Shown here: one piece after another, positions 44,597-54,545 of the stretch
How positions within the stretch are numbered: the first letter of the stretch is position 1
How the letters are laid out: each line of letters starts with the position of its first letter
Origin: Azorinus chamasolen
Taxonomy: Eukaryota > Mollusca > Bivalvia > Cardiida > Solecurtidae
NCBI GenBank assembly: GCA_963576725.1
Contig: OY755238.1
Span: forward strand, 29,841,201-29,905,200
Direction of reading: 5' to 3'
Length of the DNA stretch: 64,000 nucleotides
Program-made: the position numbers and the translations under genes
Notes under the pieces: generated by a model
The model's input: the letters and a program-made list of their open reading frames with translations, nothing else
The model's database searches: none
Told to the model about the DNA's origin: nothing

Positions 44597-44712
44597 AGTT
44601 ACACGGAAATTTGGCAGGGTGTACGGGCTGGTATGACCGGGTTAGATCCCGTATTTTCCTGAGGGTTAGATCCCGTATTTCCTGAGGCGATAGCCAAATT
44701 ACCGTGTAACGA
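44597..44712. repeat. Inverted repeat GTTACACGGAAATTTGGC
   Basis: GTTACACGGAAATTTGGC at the left and GCCAAATTACCGTGTAAC at the right enclose a direct duplication of GGGTTAGATCCCGTATTT..CCTGAGG. It could be a small TIR element nested in the larger repeat. Confidence 0.65.
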
Positions 44713-44714
44713 AT

Positions 44715-45182
44715 TTATTACCAGTCAGAGATCCGATTTACCTAATTTAGAATCGAACAACTCTTATTTTTCCTGACATTAGATATCTAATTATATGACG
44801 ACATGACAAGGAAAACATGACATCATCACAGAGCAAATATGACGTCGTCTCAGAGCAATTCCGAAAGAGGAATGTAAACTTCACTTTTAACGATTACACG
44901 TTGTACTGAGAAGTTGAACGTGTCAAATCGAGGAACATATGAGGAACAGTTTGTTTACGTTTATTATCGATTATTTGGTCGTAATCCGTCCAGAATTAAT
45001 GGAGTAAGGACGGTATGAAATTTCGAATCGACGCTAAAAACAAAAACCAAACGAATAACGTCACGCGTCAAATTTGAATTCTGTATTCTCCGTGGAATCC
45101 GTAGAATACGTTTCTGTACACCCCGGCAGTTTCTTGCAAACTGACCAATCAAATTCAAAGGATTTACTCTGACTGGTAATAA
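44715..45182. mobile_element. TIR element TTATTACCAGTCAGAG, about 468 bp
   Basis: TTATTACCAGTCAGAG at the left end and its perfect complement CTCTGACTGGTAATAA at the right end. The next bases also partly pair (ATCCGATTTAC against GGATTTA). No transposase; an 84-codon minus-strand frame (44,964-45,218) crosses the right end and is not credible. Confidence 0.7.
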
Positions 45183-45380
45183 AGAGTGATGAACCTTAGT
45201 TACATCAATGGTACTCATTTAGAGGAAGACACATGTGAAGTTTGAAAGCTCTATAAGGATTAGTTTAGAAATGACTGACCAAAACGGAAAGTGTGAGGGA
45301 CAGACAGATAGACGGACAGACAGACAAGACGACGGAAAAGTGATCCCTCAGTGGCACACTGCCTCTCGGCAGGTGAAATA

Positions 45381-46160
45381 AAAATAAGGGCATGTCTTAT
45401 CGATATACACTACACAATCAAGTCACCCACCTCAAATAAACTCACCTCCCTCCACCCGAACCACCCATGTTGTAGATGACCATGGTATATACATGACCCA
45501 CCTAAATGGTATTTGTAAAACTCATAAGCAAGTAATAGTTTACCATGACTGTTTCGCAAATGTGGAAAATGTGGCGGAGATACAGAATTCTTTATTCAAT
45601 GATGCTGACTTTCTACGATGCTGACCTACTTCCATACCCAAAAGTGACCTTGACCTTGGGTTTAAAAGACAAGGTATTGTTCGCGACACACCTCCATGCT
45701 ATTGATAATAACAATGTTAAGTAATACTGAATTTTTCCAGACCCTGTTGGAGATATGGTCTGGACACAAACTGACCGACGGACAGAGCGTGAAAATATGA
45801 AAAAAATGGCAATAGCTAAAACATATTTATGCTACAGTCATGGCCTCTGTGCTTTAGACTGTCTCTCATCATGCTGTTACATATGTGAAGTTTCAAATCA
45901 AGTGAACCAGTAAATAGAGCTATAGTTCGAACAATAACATATGAAAAACGAAAATAGCTCCAATAATACTGATGCTAGAGTTATTGCCCTTGTGCATCAC
46001 ACTTTCTCTTATCCTGATTGTTCCATGTGTGAAGTTATTGATTTTGGCCTACCCCTGTAGGAGATATAGCCTGAACATGAAGCGTGACAGACGGACAGAG
46101 CGTGACAGATGGATGGACCGACATACAGAATCAAGCAAACCTATAGTCTCCAACCTGGTA
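45381..46160 (+). repeat. Diverged satellite and GACAGACGGA tract
   Basis: Satellite-like phrases (AGAGTTATTGCCCTTGTGCA, TTTCTCTTATCCTGATTGTT, AGTTTCAAATCAAGTGAACC) at 45,840-46,090 are followed by a GTGACAGACGGACAGAGCG tract. AAAAGTGACCTTGACCTTGG near 45,640 belongs to the same style of repeat. Confidence 0.55.
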
Positions 46161-47217
46161 ACCGCTGGGTGACTAATGAAAAACAATAAGCTAATGATAG
46201 ATTTGAAATACCAGGAAAAGATTGTGATAATCAATGTTTCATATAACATTTCTAGATACAATGGGACAAAATACAAAGTTACACTTTTCACGTAAAGATA
46301 CACTATGCATATATACTGGAAGTGTTTGAGGTGAGAGATTTTTAGAAGAGATTTAAGTCCTGTTTTAAAACTAATCAAGTACAGGAATGGTTTATTCTCA
46401 CATAGGAAACAAAACTCATTATTACATGTACCTCAACTTCAGGCTCCAAGTCAAAGGAATCAAATAAATCCGGGCTTCCTGGCGGGGAAAACCGACATGG
46501 GCTTCCTAGAGGGTAACTAGCAAATAGGGCTTGACTAATTTTTAACCTAAATTGTAAACTTTCGAAGGAAATATAAATATAAATAATGCATGATGCCTTA
46601 TGGTGCTGACATAATCACATTTATCCTAAATTTGAGTAAATTTTGCATTAATATTGATAATTCTTCATTAATTTCAATTAAACATTTGCTAGTCACTTCT
46701 ATAGCAATTCAGAAACATCCAATCGACCCTCAAATGCATAGTAAAGAACTTAGTTTACATACACGAAAACCGATGACATATCCAGAAAAATCGAACGTCC
46801 GGTTTGGACAGAATTGGGATGTCGATTTCAACCTTCAGGCGCAAAAGTGCCAAGGCGAATTGTACATACGCAGACAGTTATTATATCTCAAAGGCATATA
46901 CATGTGAGTATTCAGTTCCAGTCAGTTCTATCCTGCCAAAAAAATAGTTACAATATGATAAAGCTGAACGATTTTCAATTAAATTATTTTACCTTTTTCA
47001 CTTGACACAGCTGTTTGCAAGACACATGGCTAGAAAATGTGGGGTCTCGTTAAAAACGAGGTATTACATATCAATAGTCATGAAACAGTACTAATTTTAT
47101 CGTTGGTTAAATTCATCTATCACATGACAAATCAAGATGGCGGTGCCCACTTGCATCTGGTGTCGAAAACTGTCGTAACTTCTAGGCCAGAGTGTTGCTT
47201 TCAGAATGCCCTAACCC
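46161..47217. other. Non-coding, no clear feature
   Basis: About 1 kb of AT-rich sequence. A 105-codon frame at 46,590-46,907 has no recognisable motif, and its alternative frame is equally long, so I do not call it. Confidence 0.35.
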
Positions 47218-48548
47218 TTTTTAGCTCACCAGAGCACAAAGTGCTCAGGGTGAGCTTTTGTGATCGCCTGATGTCCGTCGGCCGTCGGCGTGCGTCGTGC
47301 GTCGTGCGTCGTCAGTCGTCAACAATTTGAACCTTTAAAAATCTTCTCCTCTGAATCTACAGGGTTCTCAGCTTTCATCTTTGGCACATAGTATCATCTT
47401 TAGGTCCTCTACAAAAGTTATATAAATTATTGCCCTGGGGTCAAAATTGGCCCCGCCCCAGGGGTTCCATGTTTTCAATAGAAACATATAGTAAAACTTT
47501 GAAAATATTCTCCTCTGAAACCAGGAGGCTCTCAGCTTTCATATTTGGCACATAGCATCATGTTTAGGTTCTCTACAAAAGTTATATAAATTATGCCCCT
47601 GGGGTCAAAATTGGCCCCGCCCCAGGGTGGGCAGTTTTCAATAGAAACAAATAGTGAAGTCTTTGAAAATCTTCTTCTCTGAAACTGGAAGGCTCTCAGC
47701 TTTCATATTTGGCACATAGCTCCATGTTCAGGTCCACTACAAAAGTTATATAAATTATGGCCCTAGGGTCAAATTTGCCCCGCCCCAGAGTGGGCAGTTT
47801 TCAATAGAAACAAATAGTGAAATCTTTGAAAATCTTCTTCTCTGAAACTGGAAGACTCTCAGCTTTCATATTTGGCACATAGCATCATGTTCAGGTCCAC
47901 TACAAAAGTTATATAAATTATGGCCCTAGGGTCAAAATTGGCCCCGCCTCAGGGTGGGCAGTTTTCAATAGAAACAAATAGTGAAATCTTTGAAAATCTT
48001 CTTCTCTGAAACTGGAAGGCTCTCAGCTTTCATATTTGGCACATAGCATTATGTACAGGTACTCTACAAAAGTTATATAAATTATTGCCCTGGGGTCAAA
48101 ATTAGCCCCGCCCCAGAGGTGGGCAGTTTTCAATAGAAACAAATAGTGAAATCTTTGAAAATCTTCTTCTCTGAAACTGGAAGGCTCTCAGCTTTCATAC
48201 TTTACACGTATTATCATGTTCAGGTCCTCTACAAAAGTTATATGAATTATGCCCCAGGGGTAAAAATTGGCCCCGCCCCAGGGGTAGCCAATTTTTAACA
48301 GAAACATATAGTGAAAACTTTGAAAATCTTTTTCTCTGATACTGGAAGGTTCTCAGCTTTCATATTTGGCACATAGCACCATGTCCAGGTCCTCTACAAA
48401 AGTTATATAAATTCTGCCTCTTGGGTCAAAATTAGCCCAGCCCCAGGGCAGGCTAGTTTTCTAAAGAAACATATAGTTAAAACTTTGAAAAGCTTCTCCT
48501 CTGATTGTCTGGTGAGCGCTTCAGGGCCATTCTGGCCCTCTTGTTTGT
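47218..48548 (+). mobile_element. AGCTCACC element with seven 165-bp tandem units
   Basis: It begins TTTAGCTCACCAGAGC, with a short hairpin against GCTCAGGGTGAGCTTT (47,219-47,257), then a GTGCGTCGTGCGTCGT tract. Next are about seven units of 160-168 bp carrying GGCTCTCAGCTTTCATATTT, CTACAAAAGTTATATAAATT, GGGTCAAAATTGGCCCCGCC and TTTTCAATAGAAACA. It closes with GGTGAGCGCTTCAGGGCCAT and TCTGGCCCTCTTGTTT. TCACC at the start and GGTGA at the end are complementary. No protein. Confidence 0.8.
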
Positions 48549-48841
48549 TGTACTTCTTACCTTTACATAAATATTTTTTTATTTATAGATAATAGTTTTA
48601 TAGCATTCTGAGAAAATTTCATACAAACGTTTATTGATTTTCAAAGGGTATATTTACATAGCGCCAGATGGGGAAAATAATATGGCTGCAAACTCTGACG
48701 TCCCTACCAAAGTATTTTACGTCAGGACGTTGGATATCTGGTGTTTTTCAGGACGTTTGCAAAGGAACAATTTGCTTTGTTCCTTAGAGATCGCTGAAAC
48801 TGACAGTGATGTGGCAAGCATATCAAGGGTCATATGTAGCA
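48549..48841. other. Non-coding spacer
   Basis: The plus-strand 72-codon frame at 48,634-48,852 is moderately protein-like (VRTLDIWCFSGRLQRNNLLC) but has no recognised relatives or convincing splice context. Confidence 0.3.
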
Positions 48842-48872
48842 GGTATGTTTAGATTGTCAATTGTTACCTTAT

Positions 48873-49156
48873 CCATTGTGTTTATGGAGTTTTGTAACTG
48901 TTTTATTGTAGAGTCACAATCCTTGTAACTGTTCTCATGACATACACTAAACGTAAGGCTATTCCATTGTGAGCGAGTCCCTTCAAATTTACCCCTCAGC
49001 TCCAGCACTATATTATAGTTGTTCCATCTATCGAACACTTGTTTACATCGATTTTCGTTTCCATAACGAACATCTTCGAGTTTGGCGAGATCGGGGGTTA
49101 GATGTTCGTCAACAGATAGATATTGAACGCAAATAGATATCGAACATCTTTAAGGC
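48873..49156 (-). CDS. Candidate internal exon of an unrecognised gene
   Basis: The minus-strand frame is open from about 49,156 to a consensus 5' splice site. It reads through SICVQYLSVDEHLTPDLAKL, DVRYGNENRCKQVFDRW, NNYNIVLELRGKFEGTRSQW, NSLTFSVCHENSYKDC and STIKQLQNSINTMDK. ATGGATAAG is followed by GTAACA (donor at about 48,871-48,873). Composition is balanced and codon-like, unlike the surrounding repeats. A 3' splice site is uncertain; AACTCGAAG before ATGTTCG or an upstream AG could serve. No neighbouring exon could be identified. It may be a real host exon or an old transposon coding fragment. Confidence 0.3.
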
Positions 49157-49603
49157 CTACCAAACCTATCACAGATACTTATTCATTGTCATTTGCTGTA
49201 TTCTATTGTTATTATGTATAATATATGTTTTTGGCTATTCATACTTTGATCGCAAGTTCGGAGTTCAGTGTCTCCTATCACAGTAAGTGCTGAGACGGAA
49301 GTTCTATCATCGGTGTACTCTACCCAATCGTTTTTCTCTTACGTATGTTGGTTATGTGCAATTTCCGTGTCTTTCATTACATTTGCATCACATATATTGG
49401 ACCATTTGCCTGTATTAACAGAAAACTGTTGGATTTTACCGAATTTACAAATCAACCTGATCATCTATAGTGGTTACGTGATAACTGTATTTTAGGAAGT
49501 TAGTATATAAATAGCATCAATAGCCTTTTTACGCCTTACATTGATTTAGAGTATGTCTTTAAAACCCCAAACTTATAAGAAATAATGACAATATGAATCA
49601 TTA
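49157..49603. other. Non-coding, no clear feature
   Basis: A 75-codon plus-strand frame at 49,268-49,495 is hydrophobic but lacks support. The rest is AT-rich. Confidence 0.3.
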
Positions 49604-49834
49604 TTAACCCTTTTGCTGCTAGTACCGGATCTGTGATTACCTATGCAAACAGTTTGAATTCAGATGAGACGCCGAGTAACTCGGCGTCTCATCAGAATCC
49701 AAACTGTTTGTTACTGTTACTATGTTTTTGAAACAAAAATGAAGAAAATCAAAAGAATGAAAATTTGTAGCAGACGACAAAGTTAGCAGACGACAAAGTT
49801 AGCAGACGACAGAGTCTGGCAGCGAAAGGGTTAA
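49604..49834. mobile_element. TTAA MITE, GCTGCCA termini, GAGACGCCGAG palindrome
   Basis: A 231-bp element from TTAACCCTTTTGCTGC to TGGCAGCGAAAGGGTTAA, closely similar throughout to 7,443-7,657. It is 16 bp longer, mostly because GTTAGCAGACGACAAA is present in one more tandem copy (49,770-49,815). The central palindrome is at about 49,646-49,711. Confidence 0.9.
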
Positions 49835-50166
49835 CAGACATTTTACAATGATATTGTACACATAATTATTTTTGTATCAGTAGAAACTGTAGTCAGGTCT
49901 ATTATCTATAGAGAAGACATTTCTATAGTCGTCTACTCTGAGTGCAAATGCGATAATAGGTGTGTACATGAATGAAATGGATCACAGTTGTAAATAGTGT
50001 CTGGTTCATTTAAACCCCAGTGATCGGTTTAAATAGTGCCACAGTTCTCTAAATCTCAAGCTATCCTATTTGGTGTCGTGGGGCCCTAAAATCCAGCACA
50101 GCCGATGTTTACTTTCCAGTAAGGCGTATTGTGACGTTTTGACAATATCGCATAATATACTCTTTT
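49835..50166. other. Non-coding, no clear feature
   Basis: Nothing recognised in this 330-bp spacer. Confidence 0.35.
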
Positions 50167-51262
50167 GTACGAAAGACCGGCGGTGACATTTCCATTTCAA
50201 GATTTCACAAAAAGCAATTCATGATTTCACGATTACACGATTTCACAATTTCACGATTTCACGATTTCACTTCAAAATTTCATTATTTCACGATTTCATG
50301 ATTTCACAATTTCACGATTTCACTTCAAAATTTCACGATTTCACAATTTCACGATTTCACAATTACACGATTTCACTTCGAAATTTCACAATTTCACAAT
50401 TTCACGATTTCACAATTTCACAATTTCACGATTTCACGATTTTACTTCAAAATTTCACGATTTCACAATTTCACGATTTCACGATTTCACTTCAAAATTT
50501 CACGATTTCACAATTTCACGATTTCACGATTTCACTTCAAAATTTCACGATTTCACAATTTCACGATTTCATGATTTCAATTTGTCCATTTTAATTGTTA
50601 TGACGTCATCAAAACGCGGGAAATCACAGTGTAGGAGTAAAAGCCTCGATGAAAGAAACGGCGGAAAACTATGACAATCATCCCTTCCAGAACTGTAGGG
50701 CCGAGGACCTTCATATTTGGCATGTAGCTTGTGCTCATGGTCCACAGTCAAGATTGTTTAACCCTTTCCTCCATGAATATTCATGTATGAGAATTGCCAA
50801 GCATGTGTTTATGATGTTAAATCGTTGTCTTATGTTTGTATGACACAGTATTGGAGGATACTTTAACTAGTAATAAACTGTAAGAAATAATGACATCATG
50901 GATTTTAATTAAGATTAAATCCTCTATGAGTCGTCTGAGCTGAGTCTACTCTGTTTGCAAAGGCGTAGAAAGGTGTATTTATGGTTCTCAAATCGCCATC
51001 CTGATTTCAAGTATGAGAGCCACTCTGTTGCCTTATTACGTCAAGCGTGTCATGTGACTTAAAGATTTTACACTAGGTTGAAATTGCGAAATCGAGAAAT
51101 TGTGTGAAGTCGTGAAATCAAGAAATTGTGAAATCGTGAAATCGTGAAATTGTGAAATTTTGAAGTGAAATCGTGAAATTGTGAAATCGTGAAATTGTGA
51201 AATTGTGAAATCTTGAAATCATGAAATCTTGAAGTGGAAATGTCACCGCCGGTCTTTCGTAC
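50167..51262. mobile_element. Foldback-like element with satellite arms (GATTTCACAATTTCAC)
   Basis: The outer ends are a perfect 27-bp inverted repeat starting GTACGAAAGACCGGCGG. Inside, the left arm (50,194-50,580) is an array of 9-10 bp words GATTTCAC, AATTTCAC and ACTTCAAAATTTCAC. The right arm (51,085-51,238) is the same array in complement (GTGAAATCGTGAAATTGTG, TTTTGAAGTGAAAT). The middle (50,581-51,084) is unrelated DNA with a MITE remnant. Long inverted satellite arms around a unique core is the classic foldback layout. The ISQFHDFT repeat frame is an artefact. Confidence 0.82.
50758..51000. mobile_element. GGCTCC-family MITE remnant inside the foldback element
   Basis: It starts TTAACCCTTTCCTCCATGAA and includes ATCCTCTATGAGTCGTCTGA, GAGTCTACTCTGTTTGCAAA and GGCGTAGAAAGGTG as in the standard family. 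The right terminus is lost near TTTATGGTTCTC. Confidence 0.55.
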
Positions 51263-51336
51263 TTTTGTGAGCAGTTGCATTACGTCGTGTCTTTTGTTTT
51301 CATTGAGTGTAATTGAGATTTGAACTTATGACACAG

Positions 51337-51570
51337 TTAACCCATTCCCTGATATTGACGACTTTTAGCGACTCTGTAAAAGTCACTTTGTGAAACAATA
51401 ATTGTGATAAATAAAGCATTTGCTTATATAGGAACAAATACTCTATTTATCAAAATGATTTCAAACTACAAAATTCTAAAAGCTTCCTTTTCTCTAGTTA
51501 ATGCTCCTTTTTGGTATATTTTTTTTCAAAGAATTTGTATCTAATAATAGCATATGATGTAATGGGTTAA
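51337..51570. mobile_element. TTAA MITE, AT-palindrome family
   Basis: A 234-bp element from TTAACCCATTCCCTGATATT to ATATGATGTAATGGGTTAA. The central palindrome TGATAAATAAAGCATTTGC with its complement lies at about 51,408-51,462. Confidence 0.85.
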
Positions 51571-51735
51571 TATGATATCGGTATGGACAGGTAATGAACA
51601 GTTATATGACGATTATGTTTGTGTGTGTGAGCGCGAATTTCACATTCCACTATGCTTCTTTTGTTGTTGTTGTTCACTTTCATGTGTAATTTCTAATTGT
51701 CCTGCCTAACTTTCATTCTATTTTCTACCTGTTGT
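51571..51735. other. Non-coding spacer
   Basis: Contains a short TTGTTGTTGTTG tract and nothing else recognised. Confidence 0.35.
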
Positions 51736-51739
51736 CGAG

Positions 51740-52285
51740 CTCATATAATAGTTAGGTAACTCTCCGAGCCGTCTCTATTACAATTTTTTTAATCCGGTTT
51801 GGGTGCTGGTGTATGTTTCATAACAATCTGGCTGAAATTTAATTTTTAGGTTCTTCCAATGAAAATTTAATCTGCTTTTGAAAATATTTAGTGTTTCATT
51901 ACCACTTTTTCGGGAAGACTATTCCACCGATTTATTATCCGTTGTGAGAACGAGTGGCGTCTGATATCAAGTCTAAAAGTATTCTTTCTGAGTTTCAGAG
52001 AGTGACCTCTTGTTACTGTGTTTTGATTTTGTGTGAAAAGTTGCTCTCTGTCTGCTTTGTCAATACCACTTAATATTTTGAACACTTGGATCATATCTGC
52101 TCTGCGTCGGCGGTACTCTAATGATGGTATTCCTATTTTTTTTATTCTATCTGAATAAGTTTTATTTTGAATGTCTCTAACGAGTTTGGTAGCTCTTCTT
52201 TGAATGTTCTCTATCAGTATACTATCTTTCTTGTATATGACTGACCACACTGTTGAAGCATATTGTTTCAGATTAATAACTGCTC
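51740..52285 (-). pseudogene. LINE 3' end: C-terminal RT tail
   Basis: A 120-codon open frame (51,888-52,250), extendable upstream to about 52,275, encodes the terminal domain typical of CR1/Jockey-type LINE ORF2. YASTVWSVIYKKDSILIENI is followed by QRRATKLVRDIQNKTYSDRI, SLEYRRRRADMIQVFKIL, RGHSLKLRKNTFRLDIRRHS and FSQRIINRWNSLPEKVV. A frameshift near 51,885 leads into a final LNFHWKNLKI-like segment. The RT catalytic domain is missing, so the insertion is severely 5'-truncated. The sequence is better preserved than the 15-25 kb LINEs and belongs to a different lineage. Confidence 0.85.
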
Positions 52286-52299
52286 AATGGTTTAGTTCG

Positions 52300-52556
52300 G
52301 ATTCTTCAAACTTGCTGTGGTGGTTGGTCATGACCACTAGATGACCCCTATAGTTGTTCAGGTCACTAGGTCAAAGGTCTAGGTCACCAATCCATGACCT
52401 TAACTTGTGAAATGTTTTTAGATCAATAAATGATCAGTGGTTTGGCTTCGAATCTTCAAAGTTGCCGTGTTGATTAGTCATGACCACTAGATGACCTCTA
52501 TAGTTGAGGTCACTAGATCAAAGGTCCGGGGGTCCGGGAGGTATACATGTTTTACA
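52300..52556. repeat. Tandem repeat GGTCATGACCACTAGATGAC
   Basis: Two units of about 130 bp share GGTTAGTCATGACCACTAGA, CTATAGTTG.GGTCACTAG and ATCAAAGGTC. Similar to the phrases at 1-420. Confidence 0.7.
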
Positions 52557-52566
52557 AACATCTCTT

Positions 52567-52691
52567 GTTGTTTCAAAATTATAGTAACAGTAACAAACAG
52601 TTTGGATCCTGATGAGACGCCTAGTTCTCATCTGGATCCAAAATGTTCGCATAGGTAATCACAGATCTGGCATTGGCAGCGAAAGGGTTAA
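52567..52691. mobile_element. GAGACGCCGAG-palindrome MITE, left end missing
   Basis: The right terminus GGCAGCGAAAGGGTTAA is intact (TTAA at 52,688-52,691). The palindrome around AGTTTGGATCCTGATGAGAC has lost about 10 bp of its centre. The left side is cut off at the preceding tandem repeat. Confidence 0.7.
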
Positions 52692-53240
52692 TGAACCTTT
52701 ATTTTAAGAATGGCTCATTTGTTTGTCCACCAAATCCTGTGATGTGGCCATTCTTTAGAATCGTTTTTAAAGAATGGTCACAGCACAGTGTTTGGTGGAC
52801 AAGTTACGACATTCGCCTGTTGTGGTCATAACGTATGATTCAGTGGATAAATGACGGTTTTAATATTTGAAATTACACCATTATCATTGACTGGGTATTG
52901 TTACAAAGACGTAATATTTGTAACTGATAACAAGGAACCTTGACCAGTGTTTTATGATTCTAGTAATAGATATTATTATATATATCACGTTCGTGTATAT
53001 TTCTTTTATTTTATAAGAGTTTGTGGACTATAAAATAACATTTGTTTTTGTCCATGAATCCTCGTATATCATCTTTCTATTTTTACGTAAACGAAATTAC
53101 AAAAATATAACGAACATATGATGAAAGTAGTAACCTTTAGACGCACGCCTGTGGGAATATTATTTGCAAATCTTTGTAAACATTCTGAATACAGACGAGA
53201 ACGCATTGACTCATCAGGATCGTCACTGTTTGACAGGTTA
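52692..53240. repeat. Hairpin-MITE region, duplicate A
   Basis: It contains the TTTGTCCACCAAATCCTGTG..GTGTTTGGTGGACAAG hairpin (52,728-52,806). It then shares a long diverged segment with 54,540-55,080 (CTTGTTGTGGTCATAA, GTAACTGATAACAAGG, AGTAATAGAT, CATATGATGA.AGTAGTAACC). Confidence 0.65.
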
Positions 53241-53549
53241 GAGATGAGATTTGCCTTGCTACCTGTTTCGAAAATGAAATAGTATACTTCTTTAGAGTAG
53301 TCGTATTGGAGAGACTTTGCTGTATAATTGTGGATTAAATAGAAACAGCTTGAAAGGTTTTTTGAAACAGAAATAATGTCTTAAAATTGAAATTGAAACA
53401 ATGTGATGTGTTAAAGGTTTCCATCTCATTAATGTGAAATAACATGAATCGGACATTTGTTTTCTCGCAACAAGACTTTTCGTTTTTCCATAAGATATCA
53501 AATCCTTATAGTCATATAATATGATGTGTAGATGAAACTTATGTTTTAT
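53241..53549. other. Non-coding, no clear feature
   Basis: AT-rich. The 69-codon minus-strand frame at 53,292-53,501 is unsupported. Confidence 0.35.
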
Positions 53550-53665
53550 TAAAATAAGCTCCTATATATCTCCACCAGATCCTACGTTTTCACCATTCTT
53601 TAACATCTCCTCAAAGAGATTATTCTAAACAGTATAGTCACGGTTTGTAGGGTTTGGTGGGGAAC
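53550..53665. repeat. Hairpin MITE copy (eroded)
   Basis: TATATCTCCACCAGATCCTA at the left, ATTCTTTAACATCTCCTCAA in the centre, and GGTTTGTAGGGTTTGGTGGG at the right. Same family as 6,689-6,901 and 54,580-54,690. Confidence 0.55.
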
Positions 53666-53735
53666 TGACGATTTTAGTACAAAATAACCGGTTTTATGCG
53701 ACCTTAGATTGATTGGACACATGAATTTTAAATAG

Positions 53736-53815
53736 CAGGTGATTGCTTAATGCAGGGCGAAAGTAATACAGAGTGCTTTCTGCATTACTTTTGACCTGCA
53801 TTAATCAACCACCTA
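53736..53815. repeat. Hairpin of the CAGGTGATTGCTTAATGCAG family
   Basis: CAGGTGATTGCTTAATGCAG with GGCGAAAGTAATACAGA pairs imperfectly with TCTGCATTACTTTTGACCTG and CATTAATCAACCACCT. Related hairpins are at 62,765-62,850 and 63,783-63,880, and a half copy is at 57,193-57,233. Confidence 0.7.
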
Positions 53816-53962
53816 CCTAACATACCCGTTATAAGACCCTAACGGTGGCTTAAGATATGTTCTACTGTATATGTCGTTGGATACTATTGGATACTATCTT
53901 TATCAAGGACTTTATACTGTTATAAATTGACCTCATAAAACGGATGTGGATTAAGTCTTGTC

Positions 53963-54179
53963 TTAACCCTTTCCCTGTTCTATATTTATTCCAAATTTTA
54001 GTACCTAATAAACATTCATGGACACAATAGTTATAATGAAATATGGAAGATGAAACATTGTAGCATTTTTTTAAATTAAAGAAACCGATCTATCAAATTC
54101 CATTAGCAAACAGATTAGACAATGTTCTCTCTAAGTTTGCAAAAGCGTGAACATGTGTTTATATGAAGGAAATGGTTAA
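53963..54179. mobile_element. TTAA MITE, GGCTCC family with central palindrome mostly lost
   Basis: TTAACCCTTTCCCTGTTCTA at the left and ATATGAAGGAAATGGTTAA at the right, 217 bp. The interior matches 59,337-59,584 (TTAGTACCTAATAAACATTC, GAAACCGATCTATCAAATTC), but only AGATTAGACAATGTTCTCTC remains where the palindrome should be. Confidence 0.75.
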
Positions 54180-54182
54180 GAA

Positions 54183-54545
54183 AAGCTCCTTTATGTCTCC
54201 TCCACTAAAATGAGATGATTCCAAAGAATGATCACATAGGATATTGTGGGGGAAATAACGATTTGAACATTTGAATATAAATATGAGTATTCCGTTTGCA
54301 AGTGCGTGAAAATTCGTTTATATGAAGGAAAGGGTTGAGAATAGCTCCTTTTTGTCTCCACCCTAAACAAAGATGATTCCAAAGAATGGTCACACAGGGT
54401 TTGGTGGAGAAATAACGATTTAAATATTTGAATATGAAATATAGTGGTCACAGGATATAGTTCAGTGGAGAAATACGGATTTTAATATTTGAATACGCAC
54501 ATTTATAAATGACTGGGCGTAATATATTTAACTGATAAAATGGAA
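54183..54545. repeat. Two tandem hairpin-MITE / GGCTCC-MITE fragments
   Basis: TCCTTTATGTCTCCTCCACT..ATTGTGGGGGAAATAACGATT (54,186-54,262) is repeated as TCCTTTTTGTCTCCACCCTA..GGTTTGGTGGAGAAATAACG (54,345-54,420). Between them is a 3' fragment of the GGCTCC MITE (TCCGTTTGCAAGTGCGTGAA..GAAGGAAAGGGTTGAG). The 86-codon minus-strand frame is an artefact of this repeat. Confidence 0.6.

Larger units (their letters stand above)
44483..45380 (+). repeat. GGAGGAACACATGTGTCA element, copy 2, with internal insertions
   Basis: It opens GTGTTTGGAGGAACACATG and GCTGGAGTGCGAATATCA, as at 25,049. The family sequence then breaks at about 44,590 and resumes near 45,184 with satellite-like sequence and a GACAGACAGATAGACGGACA tract (45,296-45,335). 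It ends around CAGTGGCACACTGCCTCTCG. The 44,595-45,182 interior is composed of other inverted-repeat units. Confidence 0.65.

Noticed and set aside
46590..46907. 105-codon plus-strand frame as a possible gene
   Set aside because: No recognisable motif or splice context, and an overlapping second frame is similar in quality.
50298..50594. 98-codon plus-strand frame with ISQFHDFT repeats
   Set aside because: It is the translation of the GATTTCAC satellite arm; the complement arm at 51,068-51,280 gives the same kind of artefact.
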